A DNA stretch of 64,000 bases, taken from positions 4,883,501 to 4,947,500 of the forward strand of contig NC_019689.1 in assembly GCF_000317025.1 (NCBI RefSeq), in the 5' to 3' direction. The position numbers were made by a program, and so were the translations under genes. Origin of the DNA: Pleurocapsa sp. PCC 7327. GTDB lineage: Bacteria; Cyanobacteriota; Cyanobacteriia; Cyanobacteriales; Microcystaceae. Of this stretch, positions 36,007-44,703 are shown in pieces (position 1 is the first letter of the stretch; each line of letters starts with the position of its first letter). The notes under the pieces are model-generated. The model searched no databases. It saw only the letters and a list, made by a program, of their open reading frames with translations, and was not told the origin of the DNA.

Positions 36007-36270
36007 CTATGCTAAATGTTTTTGCAGGACTGCGCGAGGAGCGCGACGCACTCTACATTTGATTGTCTCTTTTCCGAGGCGCTGGTGAGCCTCGTAGCGA
36101 TGGCAACCAGAAAAGCCATAGTATTGCCCATCGACTTCTAATACGTCAATGGGTTCTCTCAAACCCTCTTGAGCAATTGACTCCATTAGCATCGCCACTT
36201 TTTCAGGATTGGTTTGTCGCGGTAAGGGACGACGAATTTGGGATACGGGAATTTCTTCAATCCTAATCAT
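36007..36270 (-). CDS. srx: Sulfiredoxin
   Basis: An 87-residue enzyme of the ParB/sulfiredoxin fold. The catalytic Cys56 lies in YGFSGCHRYEAHQRLG, the FxGCHR signature that separates sulfiredoxin from ParB. IPVSQIRRPLPRQTNPEKV and CRVRRAPRAVLQKHLA are also typical of cyanobacterial Srx. The enzyme uses ATP to reduce the sulfinic form of 2-Cys peroxiredoxin. The peroxiredoxin gene is not in the window. It is transcribed leftward, probably with the HTH/GrpE-like gene. Confidence 0.92.
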   Translation of the reverse strand: MIRIEEIPVSQIRRPLPRQTNPEKVAMLMESIAQEGLREPIDVLEVDGQYYGFSGCHRYEAHQRLGKETIKCRVRRAPRAVLQKHLA

Positions 36271-36359
36271 CTTAAGTTCGCTTGATTGTATATTTTTCTT
36301 ACTCTATAAATCATACTCGTTATGACTTTGATTTGCAAACTCGTTCCTAACTTGAATTA

Positions 36360-36380
36360 CTGGGGACATCCTGTCCCCAG
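36360..36380. repeat. 9-bp perfect palindromic hairpin
   Basis: CTGGGGACA-tcc-TGTCCCCAG, followed by CCCCTTGGGG, lies upstream of srx. It resembles short palindromic intergenic repeats of cyanobacteria. No T-tract follows. Confidence 0.7.
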
Positions 36381-36497
36381 ACCCCTTGGGGGCAGATGGA
36401 TGCATGAATGTTTTTTTGTCTCTGTTAATTTGTATGAATTTTAGGGGAATTCTTAGAGTGTAACTCTGAGAATTTGTAGCTAACTACGAAAACCAAT

Positions 36498-36666
36498 ATG
36501 AACCACGAAGTTTCTAATAATAGATTTCCTCATTTGCCGCAGGAAGTACAAAGTCTGATTGCTCAAAATGCACCAAGTACAGTTGATGTAGAAACAAAAA
36601 GCAATAAACATGGGCAACGTTATAAGTGTAACTGGTGTCGCCCGTCTGCGGGCGACGTTTTTTTAC
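36498..36666 (+). ncRNA. Possible short transcript or leader ending in a strong terminator
   Basis: An ATG at 36498 opens a 70-codon frame (MNHEVSNNRFPHLPQEVQSL...) that contains CNWC and runs through a perfect intrinsic terminator at 36637-36666, only stopping at 36710. Because transcription should end inside the frame, the full ORF is unlikely to be made. The unit may be a small RNA or a shorter peptide. No gene on this strand lies immediately upstream, so the terminator needs its own transcript. Confidence 0.35.
36637..36666 (+). terminator. Strong Rho-independent terminator
   Basis: GTCGCCCG-tctg-CGGGCGAC is a perfect 8-bp GC-rich stem, followed by G and TTTTTTT. Confidence 0.85.
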
Positions 36667-36671
36667 TCCAC

Positions 36672-36704
36672 ATAAAACAGGCAGCCAGAAACTTTTTGAC
36701 TGCC
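36672..36704 (-). terminator. Terminator of the sigma factor gene
   Basis: On the minus strand GGCAGTC and GGCTGCC form a 7-bp stem (one G-T pair) around an 11-base loop, followed by TGTTTTATG. It lies 25 bases beyond the sigma-factor stop codon. Confidence 0.6.
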
Positions 36705-36728
36705 CGTTAATTGCTATCCGATTAGCAT

Positions 36729-37685
36729 TTAACTTGCCAAATATTCTCGAATACTTCCTTTGCGCTGGCGCAGTTTCGAGAGAGCTTCCCGTTCGATCTG
36801 TCTGACTCGTTCCCGACTGATATTGAGACGAATGCCAATTTTAGCTAGCGTTAGAGGCTTTCCGTCGGTCAGTCCGAACCGCAGCGCTAAAACCTCTCGC
36901 TGTTGCGGGGTTAAATCCGCCATCAATTTCTCTAAATCTAACTGAAGCGAGGAATGGATAGCATAATCCTCTGGCAAAAGCCCCGTATCCTCCAGAAGTT
37001 CTCCCAATTCTGTATCGTGATTGTCTCCAACCCGCAAATCTAGCGACAGAGGTTGACGGGCACGTTCGAGATACTCCCGCACTTGTTTGGGGGTTAATTC
37101 CAGCTCTTGAGCTAATTCTGCTATGGTAGCCGCTCGTCCGTTCTCCTGAGCCAACTGTCGCTGGGCTTTCTTGATTTTATTAAGTTTTTCTGTGATGTGG
37201 ATGGGCAGGCGGATAGTACGACTTTTTTCGGCAATGGCGCGGGTAATAGCTTGTCGAATCCACCAGTAAGCATAGGTGGAAAAGCGATAGCCTTTAGTCG
37301 GATCGAACTTCTCTACGCCTCGCTGCATTCCAAGGGTACCTTCCTGGATTAAATCGAGTAAGTCAAGATTGCGCTTGAGATATTTCTTGGCAACCGATAC
37401 AACTAGGCGTAAATTGGCTTCAACCATTTTCCGTTTAGCCGCATCTCCTGCTGCAATGCAGTTGCGAAGTTCGGCTTCTGTTAACTCAGCGGCGGCTGCC
37501 CACTCGGAATCGGTTGGTTCTTTGCCAAGTTTTTGCTTCAGAGATTCTTTTAGGTTTTCTAAGACAACTAATCGTTGTACTCGTTTGGCATAGTGGATTT
37601 CCTCTTCGTGAGTGAGCAAGGGAACGCGACCAATTTCTCTTAAATAGGCGCGGACTGGGTCGGTAAAGTTCTTGTCGGTTCTCAT
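36729..37685 (-). CDS. Group 2 RNA polymerase sigma factor (SigB/SigD/SigE class)
   Basis: A 318-residue sigma-70 protein. Region 1.2 is [21 protein letters not shown]. Region 2 is [20 protein letters not shown], then [20 protein letters not shown] and [16 protein letters not shown]. Region 3 is [20 protein letters not shown]. Region 4.2 is [20 protein letters not shown]. It lacks the long region 1.1 of primary SigA, which places it in group 2, the non-essential sigma factors used by cyanobacteria in stress, darkness and nitrogen responses. I cannot decide between SigB, SigC, SigD and SigE from this alone. It has its own terminator and a long upstream region. Confidence 0.92.
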   Translation of the reverse strand: MRTDKNFTDPVRAYLREIGRVPLLTHEEEIHYAKRVQRLVVLENLKESLKQKLGKEPTDSEWAAAAELTEAELRNCIAAGDAAKRKMVEANLRLVVSVAKKYLKRNLDLLDLIQEGTLGMQRGVEKFDPTKGYRFSTYAYWWIRQAITRAIAEKSRTIRLPIHITEKLNKIKKAQRQLAQENGRAATIAELAQELELTPKQVREYLERARQPLSLDLRVGDNHDTELGELLEDTGLLPEDYAIHSSLQLDLEKLMADLTPQQREVLALRFGLTDGKPLTLAKIGIRLNISRERVRQIEREALSKLRQRKGSIREYLAS

Positions 37686-38380
37686 AAGTAAAGGTCGAGT
37701 TGGGGTTGATCTAGGCTAATAAGATGAGATTTGTAGGACAGTTGGTCGATTGAATGACTGAAAAGATCGGGTTAAAAATAATCTTTACTTATAGTTTTGT
37801 AACTCAAACGAGCCAGTGGATTGTGAAGACGGTAGGGGGATAAAGAAGTGTGTGCGGATAAAAATCCTTATCCTACAGGCGCTTGGTAAGCGCATGCCGA
37901 GATGAGACCGTTTGATTTTCTGGCGGGCATGTTCTCAATGTTGCTTAACAATCTTAGCTTATCTGTTAAGCTTTGTAAAGTTTCTGTGAGAATCTGGCAA
38001 ACTTTTGATGTGAGGTCAATGGCTCAGAGATCGCAGCTGCGATCGCGTAAAGTTTAAAGATAAAGCGCTTATAGTATCAGGGTACCCACGTTAAAGTTAA
38101 ACGTATGCATCCTAAGAAACAAAATTAAAAAATTATTTTTACTGCTAAGACTACGACTCCTAGGCTAGGAAAACTATCCTGTTTTTTTACTAATTTGAGA
38201 GTTTAGACTAGATTCTTCCTCAGAATGGTAATATAGAAAACATTGCCATCTACCAAAAGATATATCTTGGAGAGATAATCTTAGGTCATGTTAACTTAGT
38301 CAAAAGGAAGAGGCTAGAAATTACAAAATGAAATAATCTTAAAAGACTTGGTTGGATAGAATTTAGAAAACAGTTTTGAC
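37686..38380. other. Long intergenic region upstream of the sigma factor gene
   Basis: About 695 bases without a supported gene. It contains GCGCTT-ggt-AAGCGC at 37879-37893 and HIP1-type sites near 38040. Regulatory signals for the sigma factor are expected here, but I cannot assign them. The half next to the ABC gene is AT-rich and holds no clear element. Confidence 0.5.
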
Positions 38381-40201
38381 TTATCCTAACATTTGTAATC
38401 GATACAAGCTGGCATATAATCCATTTTGTTCGAGTAACTCATCATGAGTGCCCGTTTCAACCAATCGACCTTTTTTAAGCACTAAAATCCTATCGACATT
38501 ACGAATAGTTGATAAGCGATGAGCGATAATAATTGCCGTTCGATTTTCCAATAGGCGATATAAAGCATCTTGAATTAATGCTTCTGTCCCTACATCTAAA
38601 CTAGAAGTCGCTTCATCTAGGACTAAAATGTGAGGATTGCGAATAGCAACGCGAGCAAAGGCTAAAAGCTGTTTTTGTCCTCCCGATAAATTTGTTCCTC
38701 TTTCGCGCAATTGAGTGTTATAGCCTTGGGGGAATTCTTCAATAAAGCGATCGACATTGGTCAGTCTAGCTGCTGCTTTTATCTGTTCTAGAGAATAATT
38801 TTCTCCTAAAGTAATATTGCGCTTGATATCGCCAGCGAAGAGAAAGCTGTCCTGAAGAATAACTCCGATATGGCGGCGTAATTGAGCTTGAGGAATATCT
38901 CGAATATCAACGCCATCGACTAAAATTCGTCCTTTAGTCGGTTCGTAAAGGCGACATAAAAGCCGAATAATCGAACTTTTTCCCGCACCTGTCGGTCCTA
39001 CTAAAGCAATCTTTTCTCCTGGACGGATTGTAAAGTTTAAATCAGTTAGAATATAATCATTTTCTTTGTAGGCAAACCAAACATTTTCAAAGCGAATTTC
39101 TCCTTTGTAATTTCTCCTTTGTCCTTTGTTCTTTGCTAAAGACGATTCTCGATCGCGGATTTCTATTGGTTCGCTCATCAATTCGCTAATGCGTTCGATT
39201 GCAGTAAATCCCGATTGAAAAATCGTAAATTTTTCTGCAAATTGTCGCAGTGGATTGAACAATTTCTGGGCAAAAAGAATAAAGGCAGATAAAGTTCCCA
39301 GATCGATAGTTTTGTTGAGCACCAAAATGCTACCCAACCAGAGAACGCCGGCGATCGCAATTAAAGAAATCCATTCCAAAGTTGCAGAAACGGCGGAATC
39401 GTGGAAAATCGTGCGATCGACTTCTTTACGATAGCGTTGATTGAGCGACCGGAACATTTCACTATTGAAACGTTCTCGACGAAATAACTGCACCACATTG
39501 ATTCCAGCGATATTCTCCTGCAACATGGAGTTTAATTTTGCAAGTTCCTCTCTCGCTTGATAATTTGCCTTGCGATACTGCCGCTGGAAGTAAATAATCA
39601 AACCCGTCACTGGAATCAGCATCAACACCAACATCGATGCCAACTGCCATTGACGCAGAAAAATGACGACGACAATCGTTAAGATATAAATAAAATCGCT
39701 AATAACGCCGATCGCGCCGCTGGCAAAAACATCTCCTAATGCCTCCACATCGCTAGTGATGCGAGTGACCAAGCGTCCTACAGGCGTGCGCTCAAAAAAT
39801 CGGGTCGATAGGGATGTTACGTGGGTGAATAAATCATCCCGCACTGCTGCCGTGATTTCCTGTCCGACTTTTTGTACCAAATATCCTTGGGCCGAGGCAA
39901 AAATTAAGCGAACGACAATCGTCATCAGAAGTAGGACGATGAGAATATTTAATCCTTGTGCCAGAGAAACATTTATCAAAAAAGACCAAGTTGGTTCTTG
40001 CTGCAACAAAGAAATTGCCTGACCGACAATCAGCGGTTGAACGGCTCCTGCAATTGAGACAGGAATTAGTAAAATAATAGAAATGAATAGTAGAGTCTGG
40101 TTGCGACGAGCATAGGGAATTAGCTTCAGCAACAGCCGCCAATCGTTTTCGCGGGGTCTGCGTCTAAGCTGGGATTCTGCTAAAGGGGAAGAATCTGCCA
40201 T
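38381..40201 (-). CDS. ABC exporter, fused permease/ATPase (MsbA/MdlB type)
   Basis: A 606-residue half-transporter. Residues 30-330 carry six membrane helices of a type 1 exporter (LLFISIILLIPVSIAGAVQP and on). The ATPase domain has Walker A GPTGAGKSS, Q-loop VILQDSFLFAGD, signature LSGGQKQL, Walker B ILVLDEATSSLD and switch His in IIAHRLSTIRN. It should work as a homodimer, exporting a hydrophobic compound. The linker before the ATPase domain contains AKNKGQRRNYKG, encoded by an intergenic-type CCTTTGT repeat in frame. The substrate is unknown and no partner gene is adjacent. Confidence 0.94.
   Translation of the reverse strand: MADSSPLAESQLRRRPRENDWRLLLKLIPYARRNQTLLFISIILLIPVSIAGAVQPLIVGQAISLLQQEPTWSFLINVSLAQGLNILIVLLLMTIVVRLIFASAQGYLVQKVGQEITAAVRDDLFTHVTSLSTRFFERTPVGRLVTRITSDVEALGDVFASGAIGVISDFIYILTIVVVIFLRQWQLASMLVLMLIPVTGLIIYFQRQYRKANYQAREELAKLNSMLQENIAGINVVQLFRRERFNSEMFRSLNQRYRKEVDRTIFHDSAVSATLEWISLIAIAGVLWLGSILVLNKTIDLGTLSAFILFAQKLFNPLRQFAEKFTIFQSGFTAIERISELMSEPIEIRDRESSLAKNKGQRRNYKGEIRFENVWFAYKENDYILTDLNFTIRPGEKIALVGPTGAGKSSIIRLLCRLYEPTKGRILVDGVDIRDIPQAQLRRHIGVILQDSFLFAGDIKRNITLGENYSLEQIKAAARLTNVDRFIEEFPQGYNTQLRERGTNLSGGQKQLLAFARVAIRNPHILVLDEATSSLDVGTEALIQDALYRLLENRTAIIIAHRLSTIRNVDRILVLKKGRLVETGTHDELLEQNGLYASLYRLQMLG
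39101..39137. repeat. CCTTTGT stutter repeat inside the ABC exporter gene
   Basis: Three CCTTTGT units plus a TTCTTTG variant lie in the permease-ATPase linker. On the coding strand they read KNKGQRRNYKG. The same module occurs between genes at 11.9 and 35.2 kb and inside 5-oxoprolinase at 50.8 kb. Confidence 0.65.
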
Positions 40202-40309
40202 TAAAAATTGTTAGGTAATGCGATAGATAAGATAACGCATATTCTTTCAATGTAGCTTATACTGCCGCAGATCCTGCCGTCTCACGGCGTTAACTGGTTG
40301 CTGTAATCA

Positions 40310-40486
40310 TTACCCTTGTTTTTGCCCTGTTGTTTCTCGCCTACTCTCTAACCGTTTCTCCCACTTTTGGCTAAATCTTTCTCCCATTTCATAGAGATCC
40401 CTAGCTTTGTGTTCGGCATCTTTGGCAAGTTCAAGGAGTTCTAAGAGTTTTTTTCATCCGGTAACTCATTGATGGTAAATCTCTTT
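40310..40486 (-). pseudogene. Start-less reading frame downstream of hisG
   Basis: The frame reads INELPDEKKLLELLELAKDA, then EHKARDLYEMGERFSQKWEK and RLESRRETTGQKQG before its stop. Its composition and heptad-like Leu spacing look coding. The opening resembles the INELPDE start of some antitoxin-like proteins. No ATG, GTG or TTG precedes it before an upstream in-frame TAG, and it overlaps the 3' end of hisG. It may be the tail of a decayed gene. Low confidence. Confidence 0.3.
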
Positions 40487-41131
40487 CTAAGTTCTCTGTA
40501 GAGTCTGCTGACACAGCTTTTCTACCCAATCATGCAAATTATACAAGCTAAGGCGATAGCTCAATGGATGGGCAATCAGCCTTGCAGTACTTTCAAAGAG
40601 AACGTCAATTTCAATCAGCCCATTTTCTCGTAGCGTGCGTCCCGTAGAGACTAAATCGACAATTGCCTCCGACATTCCCGTAATTGGCGCTAATTCGACC
40701 GAACCATAGAGGGGAATAATTTCTACGGGTAAATTTAATTTACGAAAATATTCCTTAGCACAGTGAACGAATTTTGAGGCAACTCTACCGTGGGGGGGGA
40801 GTTCGAGCGATCGCTTGTAGGAACTAGCCTCCGGTACTGCTACCGACATGCGACAGTAGCCAAATTTTAAATCGGCTAAATTTGCTACTTTAGGACTCTT
40901 TTCTAGCAAAACATCATAGCCGACAATACCTAACTGTGCCTGACCGTATTCTACATAGACGGGAACGTCTTGCGCTCTTACCAATATCGCTTTAGCCGTA
41001 TTGGTGGGATCGGCAATCTGAAGTTGGCGGTTGCGGTCGTCGAGAAATGCGCTAAAATCGAGTCCTACACTTTTAAAAAGATTGATACTATCAGACAGGA
41101 GTGCTCCTTTGGGCAATGCGATCGTGATCAT
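40487..41131 (-). CDS. hisG: ATP phosphoribosyltransferase, short form
   Basis: First enzyme of histidine biosynthesis, joining ATP and PRPP. At about 214 residues it is the short HisG type, which lacks the C-terminal regulatory domain and needs the HisZ subunit for activity and feedback. Motifs are [34 protein letters not shown] and the PRPP-binding [23 protein letters not shown] 41131 is preferred over TTG 41137. HisZ is not encoded in the window; hisC and hisN are at 5.4-7.3 kb. Confidence 0.95.
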   Translation of the reverse strand: MITIALPKGALLSDSINLFKSVGLDFSAFLDDRNRQLQIADPTNTAKAILVRAQDVPVYVEYGQAQLGIVGYDVLLEKSPKVANLADLKFGYCRMSVAVPEASSYKRSLELPPHGRVASKFVHCAKEYFRKLNLPVEIIPLYGSVELAPITGMSEAIVDLVSTGRTLRENGLIEIDVLFESTARLIAHPLSYRLSLYNLHDWVEKLCQQTLQRT

Positions 41132-41383
41132 TAGCAATTAAACCATACGCTACTTCTGAAGGTATCACTATAGTGGCTCTTGGGACTGGATATATTAAAA
41201 TTTTATTCGGGGAGCAGTAGCTAAAGAAGAAATTCTCCGTCTAAGATGCTAGAGTCTGTTTAAAAAGAAATCTTGCACCTTTCTCAACAATCGCCTAAGT
41301 CGATTAAAATCGACTCAAACACTTATGCAGTCGTTTTTAGATGACTCTAAATATGAAGCAGCGATAGAACATCGAGGAGCGGA

Positions 41384-41944
41384 CTATTGGGACTGGTACA
41401 AGATCTCAGCTTGATTTTTAGGTTCCAATACAATATTTGAGATTTTTACTCCTTCTAAAATAGCCTCATTTAATTTAGTATTTTTCAACTTGGCTTCTGT
41501 TAAATCTGCTTCGCTTAAATCGGCACCTTTTAAATCGACATTACTCAGATTAGTTCCTTGCAGAATTGTTCCCATCAATTTTGCATTTCTCAAACTTGCA
41601 TCTGTTAGATTGGCGTGACTTAAATTGGCAGCAATTAATTTTGCCCCATCTAATTGTGCGCATTGTAAATTAGCTCCTCTTAAATTAGCACCGATCGAAT
41701 TAACATGACTCAAATTCACGCCGATTAGATCTGCATTGCTCAGATCGATATTTTGAAAGTTTCTACCTCCCAAAGCATATCTTTTTAAAAGTTCGCTGGC
41801 ATCTGTTACATTAATTTCTCGCTTGGGGGGATGATGAAAGGTAAAAGTAAAAGTATCTCTACTCCGAATTACTTGCTCGATTTCTTCATACATTGGATAA
41901 GTGCCGATGCCACTTAATTTTACCCAGGCTCTCGCTCTGGTCAA
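41384..41944 (-). CDS. 3' fragment: helicase motif VI plus pentapeptide repeats
   Basis: Seen alone, this 186-codon frame from TTG 41944 would be called a pentapeptide protein. Its first 14 residues, TRARAWVKLSGIGTYP, are however the C-terminal end of a UvrD-type helicase, and the frame continues upstream through IALT to the stop codon that ends the helicase fragment. Residues 60-180 are A(D/N)Lxx repeats (IDLSNADLIGVNLSHVNSIG, ANLRGANLQCAQLDGAKLIA). Whether it is translated separately is unknown. It is best read as the tail of the broken gene. Confidence 0.75.
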   Translation of the reverse strand: MTRARAWVKLSGIGTYPMYEEIEQVIRSRDTFTFTFHHPPKREINVTDASELLKRYALGGRNFQNIDLSNADLIGVNLSHVNSIGANLRGANLQCAQLDGAKLIAANLSHANLTDASLRNAKLMGTILQGTNLSNVDLKGADLSEADLTEAKLKNTKLNEAILEGVKISNIVLEPKNQAEILYQSQ

Positions 41945-41956
41945 GGCAATAAATAA

Positions 41957-43531
41957 CTAATTTCGCAGGTAAATATTGCTTTCATCTTCTGCAATGCGAT
42001 CGCATCCAACGATATACACCATATCTGCTTCATTTCCTTTGGCGCGATGAATGCGAGAAATCGTTACCGTACCTTCGTGCCAAAATTTATTAGGATTGCG
42101 ACATTTGCCGGATTCATCTAGTAAGGTATTGCACTTACTATTGCCAGGAATAAAAATATCAATTCCTTGTCTCATTAAAAAATTAGCTACCTGAGTTTCT
42201 AGCTTAATTGCATCAAAAAATTCTCCTATGACAATGACAAGAATTTCTTGACTAGGACGCAAACCATCGTATCTAAGATTGTGTTTAATGTTTTTGGCTA
42301 GTACAAATAATTCTTGCTGTCGAGATTCGTAAGCCTTAAACTCAATAATGTCTCCTTGCCATAGTTCGGGAATGGGATTGGGAGAATTTTCGCGAGGACA
42401 TTTGAGGATAATTTTTTGACCGGGAATAAAACGTCCTTGGACTTCATAACCAATTGCTTTCCGTTCTTCTGCGCGAGTAATTCCTGTCAGCATTCCTTGA
42501 GGACGCAATAATCCCATGCCAAGTCCATGTGCGGCGGTAATAATTTGATGTGGCGTGCGATAACAACGACGCATGACTTCGCTTTTTTTGATTCCATTTT
42601 TGTATTGTCCGGTGACGAGATGACTTAAGTCTTCTCCAAATAATTCGCTAGCGGTTGGAATTGTTAAACTTTCTAAACTCTGAGCTTCATCATATGCCCA
42701 AATTAAGCGTCTTTGTTCCGAACGAACGGGATCGACAGGTTGCAAAGATTGATATGCCATCCAGTAAAAAGGTTGTCGATCGCCAAATTTATATTTATTG
42801 ACGATTAAATCTTGCCCTTCATCGATTAAAATAGCATCGAATAATTGAGGAATTGCTGTTGCTTTCAACAATTGAATACAAGCTTCTGCTAACGCTTCAT
42901 TAGGTTTTTGACTTGCTGTTTCATTAACGGTCAAAGGATGGATGCCAGCCGCTTGGCAAATTAAACTATATAAGCCTGGTTGTTTTCTCGCTCCCCAAGC
43001 ATGGAGAATTTTTAAATTAGCATTTTTAGGATCGTATCCTCGTTCGTTATTACTAAAGTGACGCAGCCATTTATCGATTTGTTGAATAATGGAATGGTAA
43101 AGGCTGCGAGAAAAGAAAACAAATGCAACTTTCCAGTTGGGATATTTTAGATGAATATGGGCAGCTTTTTGACATAATAAAACTGTTTTTCCAGAACCGG
43201 CAATTCCTCGAATTCGTTGAGCGCCTGGAGCAATTTGTTTGGCAATTTTTTCCTTTTGCCAGTCGAATTCAGAAATGTGCGATCGCAATTTTTGTAATAT
43301 CTTGCCACAACTTCGATCGGGAGTGAGAACGCGATGGCAAGGTCGGCAAAAAACCGGCGTTCCCGATAATATTGATAGCAATAATTGCCACTGTTTTAGC
43401 ATCAGTTTGTAACCCGGTTTTACGGGTGGCGTTTTCTGGATCGATTCACAAACAGATGAAGCAGAATAGAGATTATCTTTGAATAAAATAGGCAGATTGC
43501 TAAGTAGTTTATCGAACTTTTTTCTTGCCAC
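41957..43531 (-). CDS. Central fragment: superfamily 1 helicase domains
   Basis: A 524-codon frame from GTG 43531. It has a Cys-pair segment (FCRPCHRVL), Walker A GIAGSGKTVLLCQKAA, Walker B-like FDAILIDEGQDLI, the YDEAQSLE and RRCYRTPHQIITAAHGLGMG motifs, and ISRIHRAKGNEADMVYIVGC near the end. It stops at TAG in NIYLRN*, four codons before the motif VI arginine segment needed for ATP hydrolysis. The fragment should therefore be inactive alone. It lacks the NERD domain, which is encoded upstream in another frame. Confidence 0.8.
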   Translation of the reverse strand: MARKKFDKLLSNLPILFKDNLYSASSVCESIQKTPPVKPGYKLMLKQWQLLLSILSGTPVFCRPCHRVLTPDRSCGKILQKLRSHISEFDWQKEKIAKQIAPGAQRIRGIAGSGKTVLLCQKAAHIHLKYPNWKVAFVFFSRSLYHSIIQQIDKWLRHFSNNERGYDPKNANLKILHAWGARKQPGLYSLICQAAGIHPLTVNETASQKPNEALAEACIQLLKATAIPQLFDAILIDEGQDLIVNKYKFGDRQPFYWMAYQSLQPVDPVRSEQRRLIWAYDEAQSLESLTIPTASELFGEDLSHLVTGQYKNGIKKSEVMRRCYRTPHQIITAAHGLGMGLLRPQGMLTGITRAEERKAIGYEVQGRFIPGQKIILKCPRENSPNPIPELWQGDIIEFKAYESRQQELFVLAKNIKHNLRYDGLRPSQEILVIVIGEFFDAIKLETQVANFLMRQGIDIFIPGNSKCNTLLDESGKCRNPNKFWHEGTVTISRIHRAKGNEADMVYIVGCDRIAEDESNIYLRN

Positions 43532-43832
43532 TGTCGTTGGCTAATTAAGGGTAAAGCAACCAATGCTCTAGCGCTAATTTTATCTTGTAGAATTGGTTCG
43601 CGATCGCAATACTTTAGGATGGCAAATAATTGATTTTCTGCTTGTTGATAGGGATTGCCAAATGGGATATAAAAATTTTGATATTCCCAACGATGACCCG
43701 TTATATTAACTATCTTATCAATGGGAATTGATTTAACTTCAATAACAACTAAACCGAGTTCGCGATCGGCAATTAAGATATCCGGTTCTTGGCGAAATTT
43801 GCCAATTTGAGAAAAAATAGGATAGTGCCAGT

Positions 43833-43866
43833 AGCCAATACAATCGCGATCGCGATTGTATTGGCT
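43833..43866. repeat. 34-bp perfect palindrome centred on HIP1
   Basis: AGCCAATACAATCGCGA is followed directly by its exact reverse complement, with no loop and GCGATCGC-type sequence at the centre. It lies in the 5' part of the broken NERD-helicase gene, at the point where the first frameshift is inferred. Confidence 0.95.
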
Positions 43867-43967
43867 CGGATGCTATCCCAAACTAACTGCTCTCCAGTCT
43901 CCCCCCTATTTCCTAGCGGTTCAGTAGTAATAAATTTGTGGTTTAGATAATCCTCAACCACAGATAT

Positions 43968-44573
43968 TTACTCGTAACGACGATTGCGTTTTCTGACTAT
44001 CCAAATAATAAACCAAATAACCAGACTTAGTAGAACAATTTTAGAAACAGGTCCTAGATATTCATCGACCAATTCATAGTTGTCTCCTAAAAGATAACCA
44101 AGCGTTGTTAGAAAAATTACCCATAAGCTCGTGCCTATAGTCGAGTAAAGTACAAAAGGGATAAATGACATATCATTTATCCCAGCAGGTAGAGAAATTA
44201 AAGTCCGAACGCCTGGAACTAAACGACCAAAAAATACTGCCTTGACTCCGTGTCGGCTAAACCAATTATTGGCTTTTTTGATATCTTTAGAAGAGACAGT
44301 AATCCACTTACCATATTTATCGGCTAAATGTTCTAAGCGTTCCTCGCTTACAGCTTTACCGAGATAGTACCAAGGAAATGCTCCTAACACCGTTCCAATC
44401 ACGCCTGCTAAAACGGCTGGAACGAATCCCATGTCTCCCTTAGCGATCGTGAATCCAGCCAGAGGCATAATGAGTTCTGAAGGAATAGGCGGAAATAAAT
44501 TTTCTAAAAACATCAATAAGGCAATCCCCCAGTAGTCAAGAGATTCCATAGTACTTGTAATCCATTCAGCCAT
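43968..44573 (-). CDS. DedA-family membrane protein
   Basis: About 201 residues from ATG 44573 (MAEWITSTMESLDYWGIAL). Family features are ENLFPPIPSELIMPLAGF, the FGRLVPGVRTLISLPAG segment with the essential Arg, and YLLGDNYELVDEYLG before the last membrane helix. DedA proteins are implicated in undecaprenyl-phosphate or phospholipid translocation and in membrane potential maintenance. The frame could extend to 44660, but the added QIKNTEFVLYISIHQ is not typical. The stop lies seven bases from the broken helicase gene, so the two were probably cotranscribed. Confidence 0.93.
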   Translation of the reverse strand: MAEWITSTMESLDYWGIALLMFLENLFPPIPSELIMPLAGFTIAKGDMGFVPAVLAGVIGTVLGAFPWYYLGKAVSEERLEHLADKYGKWITVSSKDIKKANNWFSRHGVKAVFFGRLVPGVRTLISLPAGINDMSFIPFVLYSTIGTSLWVIFLTTLGYLLGDNYELVDEYLGPVSKIVLLSLVIWFIIWIVRKRNRRYE

Positions 44574-44703
44574 GGAGTGAATTTTTGTGACAGAGCTTGA
44601 CAAATTATAGGCTTGATGAATGCTGATGTACAGTACAAATTCTGTATTTTTGATTTGCAATTGATGGCGAGGCTGGAGGTGATGCGATCGATTTCCTCAG
44701 AGG

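Larger units (their letters stand above)
41384..43961 (-). pseudogene. NERD / UvrD-type helicase / pentapeptide fusion with two frameshifts and one stop
   Basis: Four frame segments join into one protein. (1) GTG 43961: MVEDYLNHKFITTEPLGNRG then ETGEQLVWDSIRA. (2) After a shift within the palindrome at 43833-43866: DRDCIGYWHYPIFSQIGKFR and EPDILIADRELGLVVIEVKS, a NERD nuclease-like domain. (3) After a second shift in a six-A run (43518-43523): the helicase part with Walker A GIAGSGKTVLL. (4) After TAG 41957-41959: LFIALTRARAWVKLSG, the helicase motif VI region, then pentapeptide repeats. Restoring one base at each shift would reopen the frame. The whole gene is about 860 codons, head-to-tail with dedA. 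Confidence 0.8.

Noticed and set aside
41322-41411. 29-codon frame MQSFLDDSKYEAAIEHRGAD...
   Set aside because: It has no RBS and runs antisense into the pentapeptide gene; probably chance.
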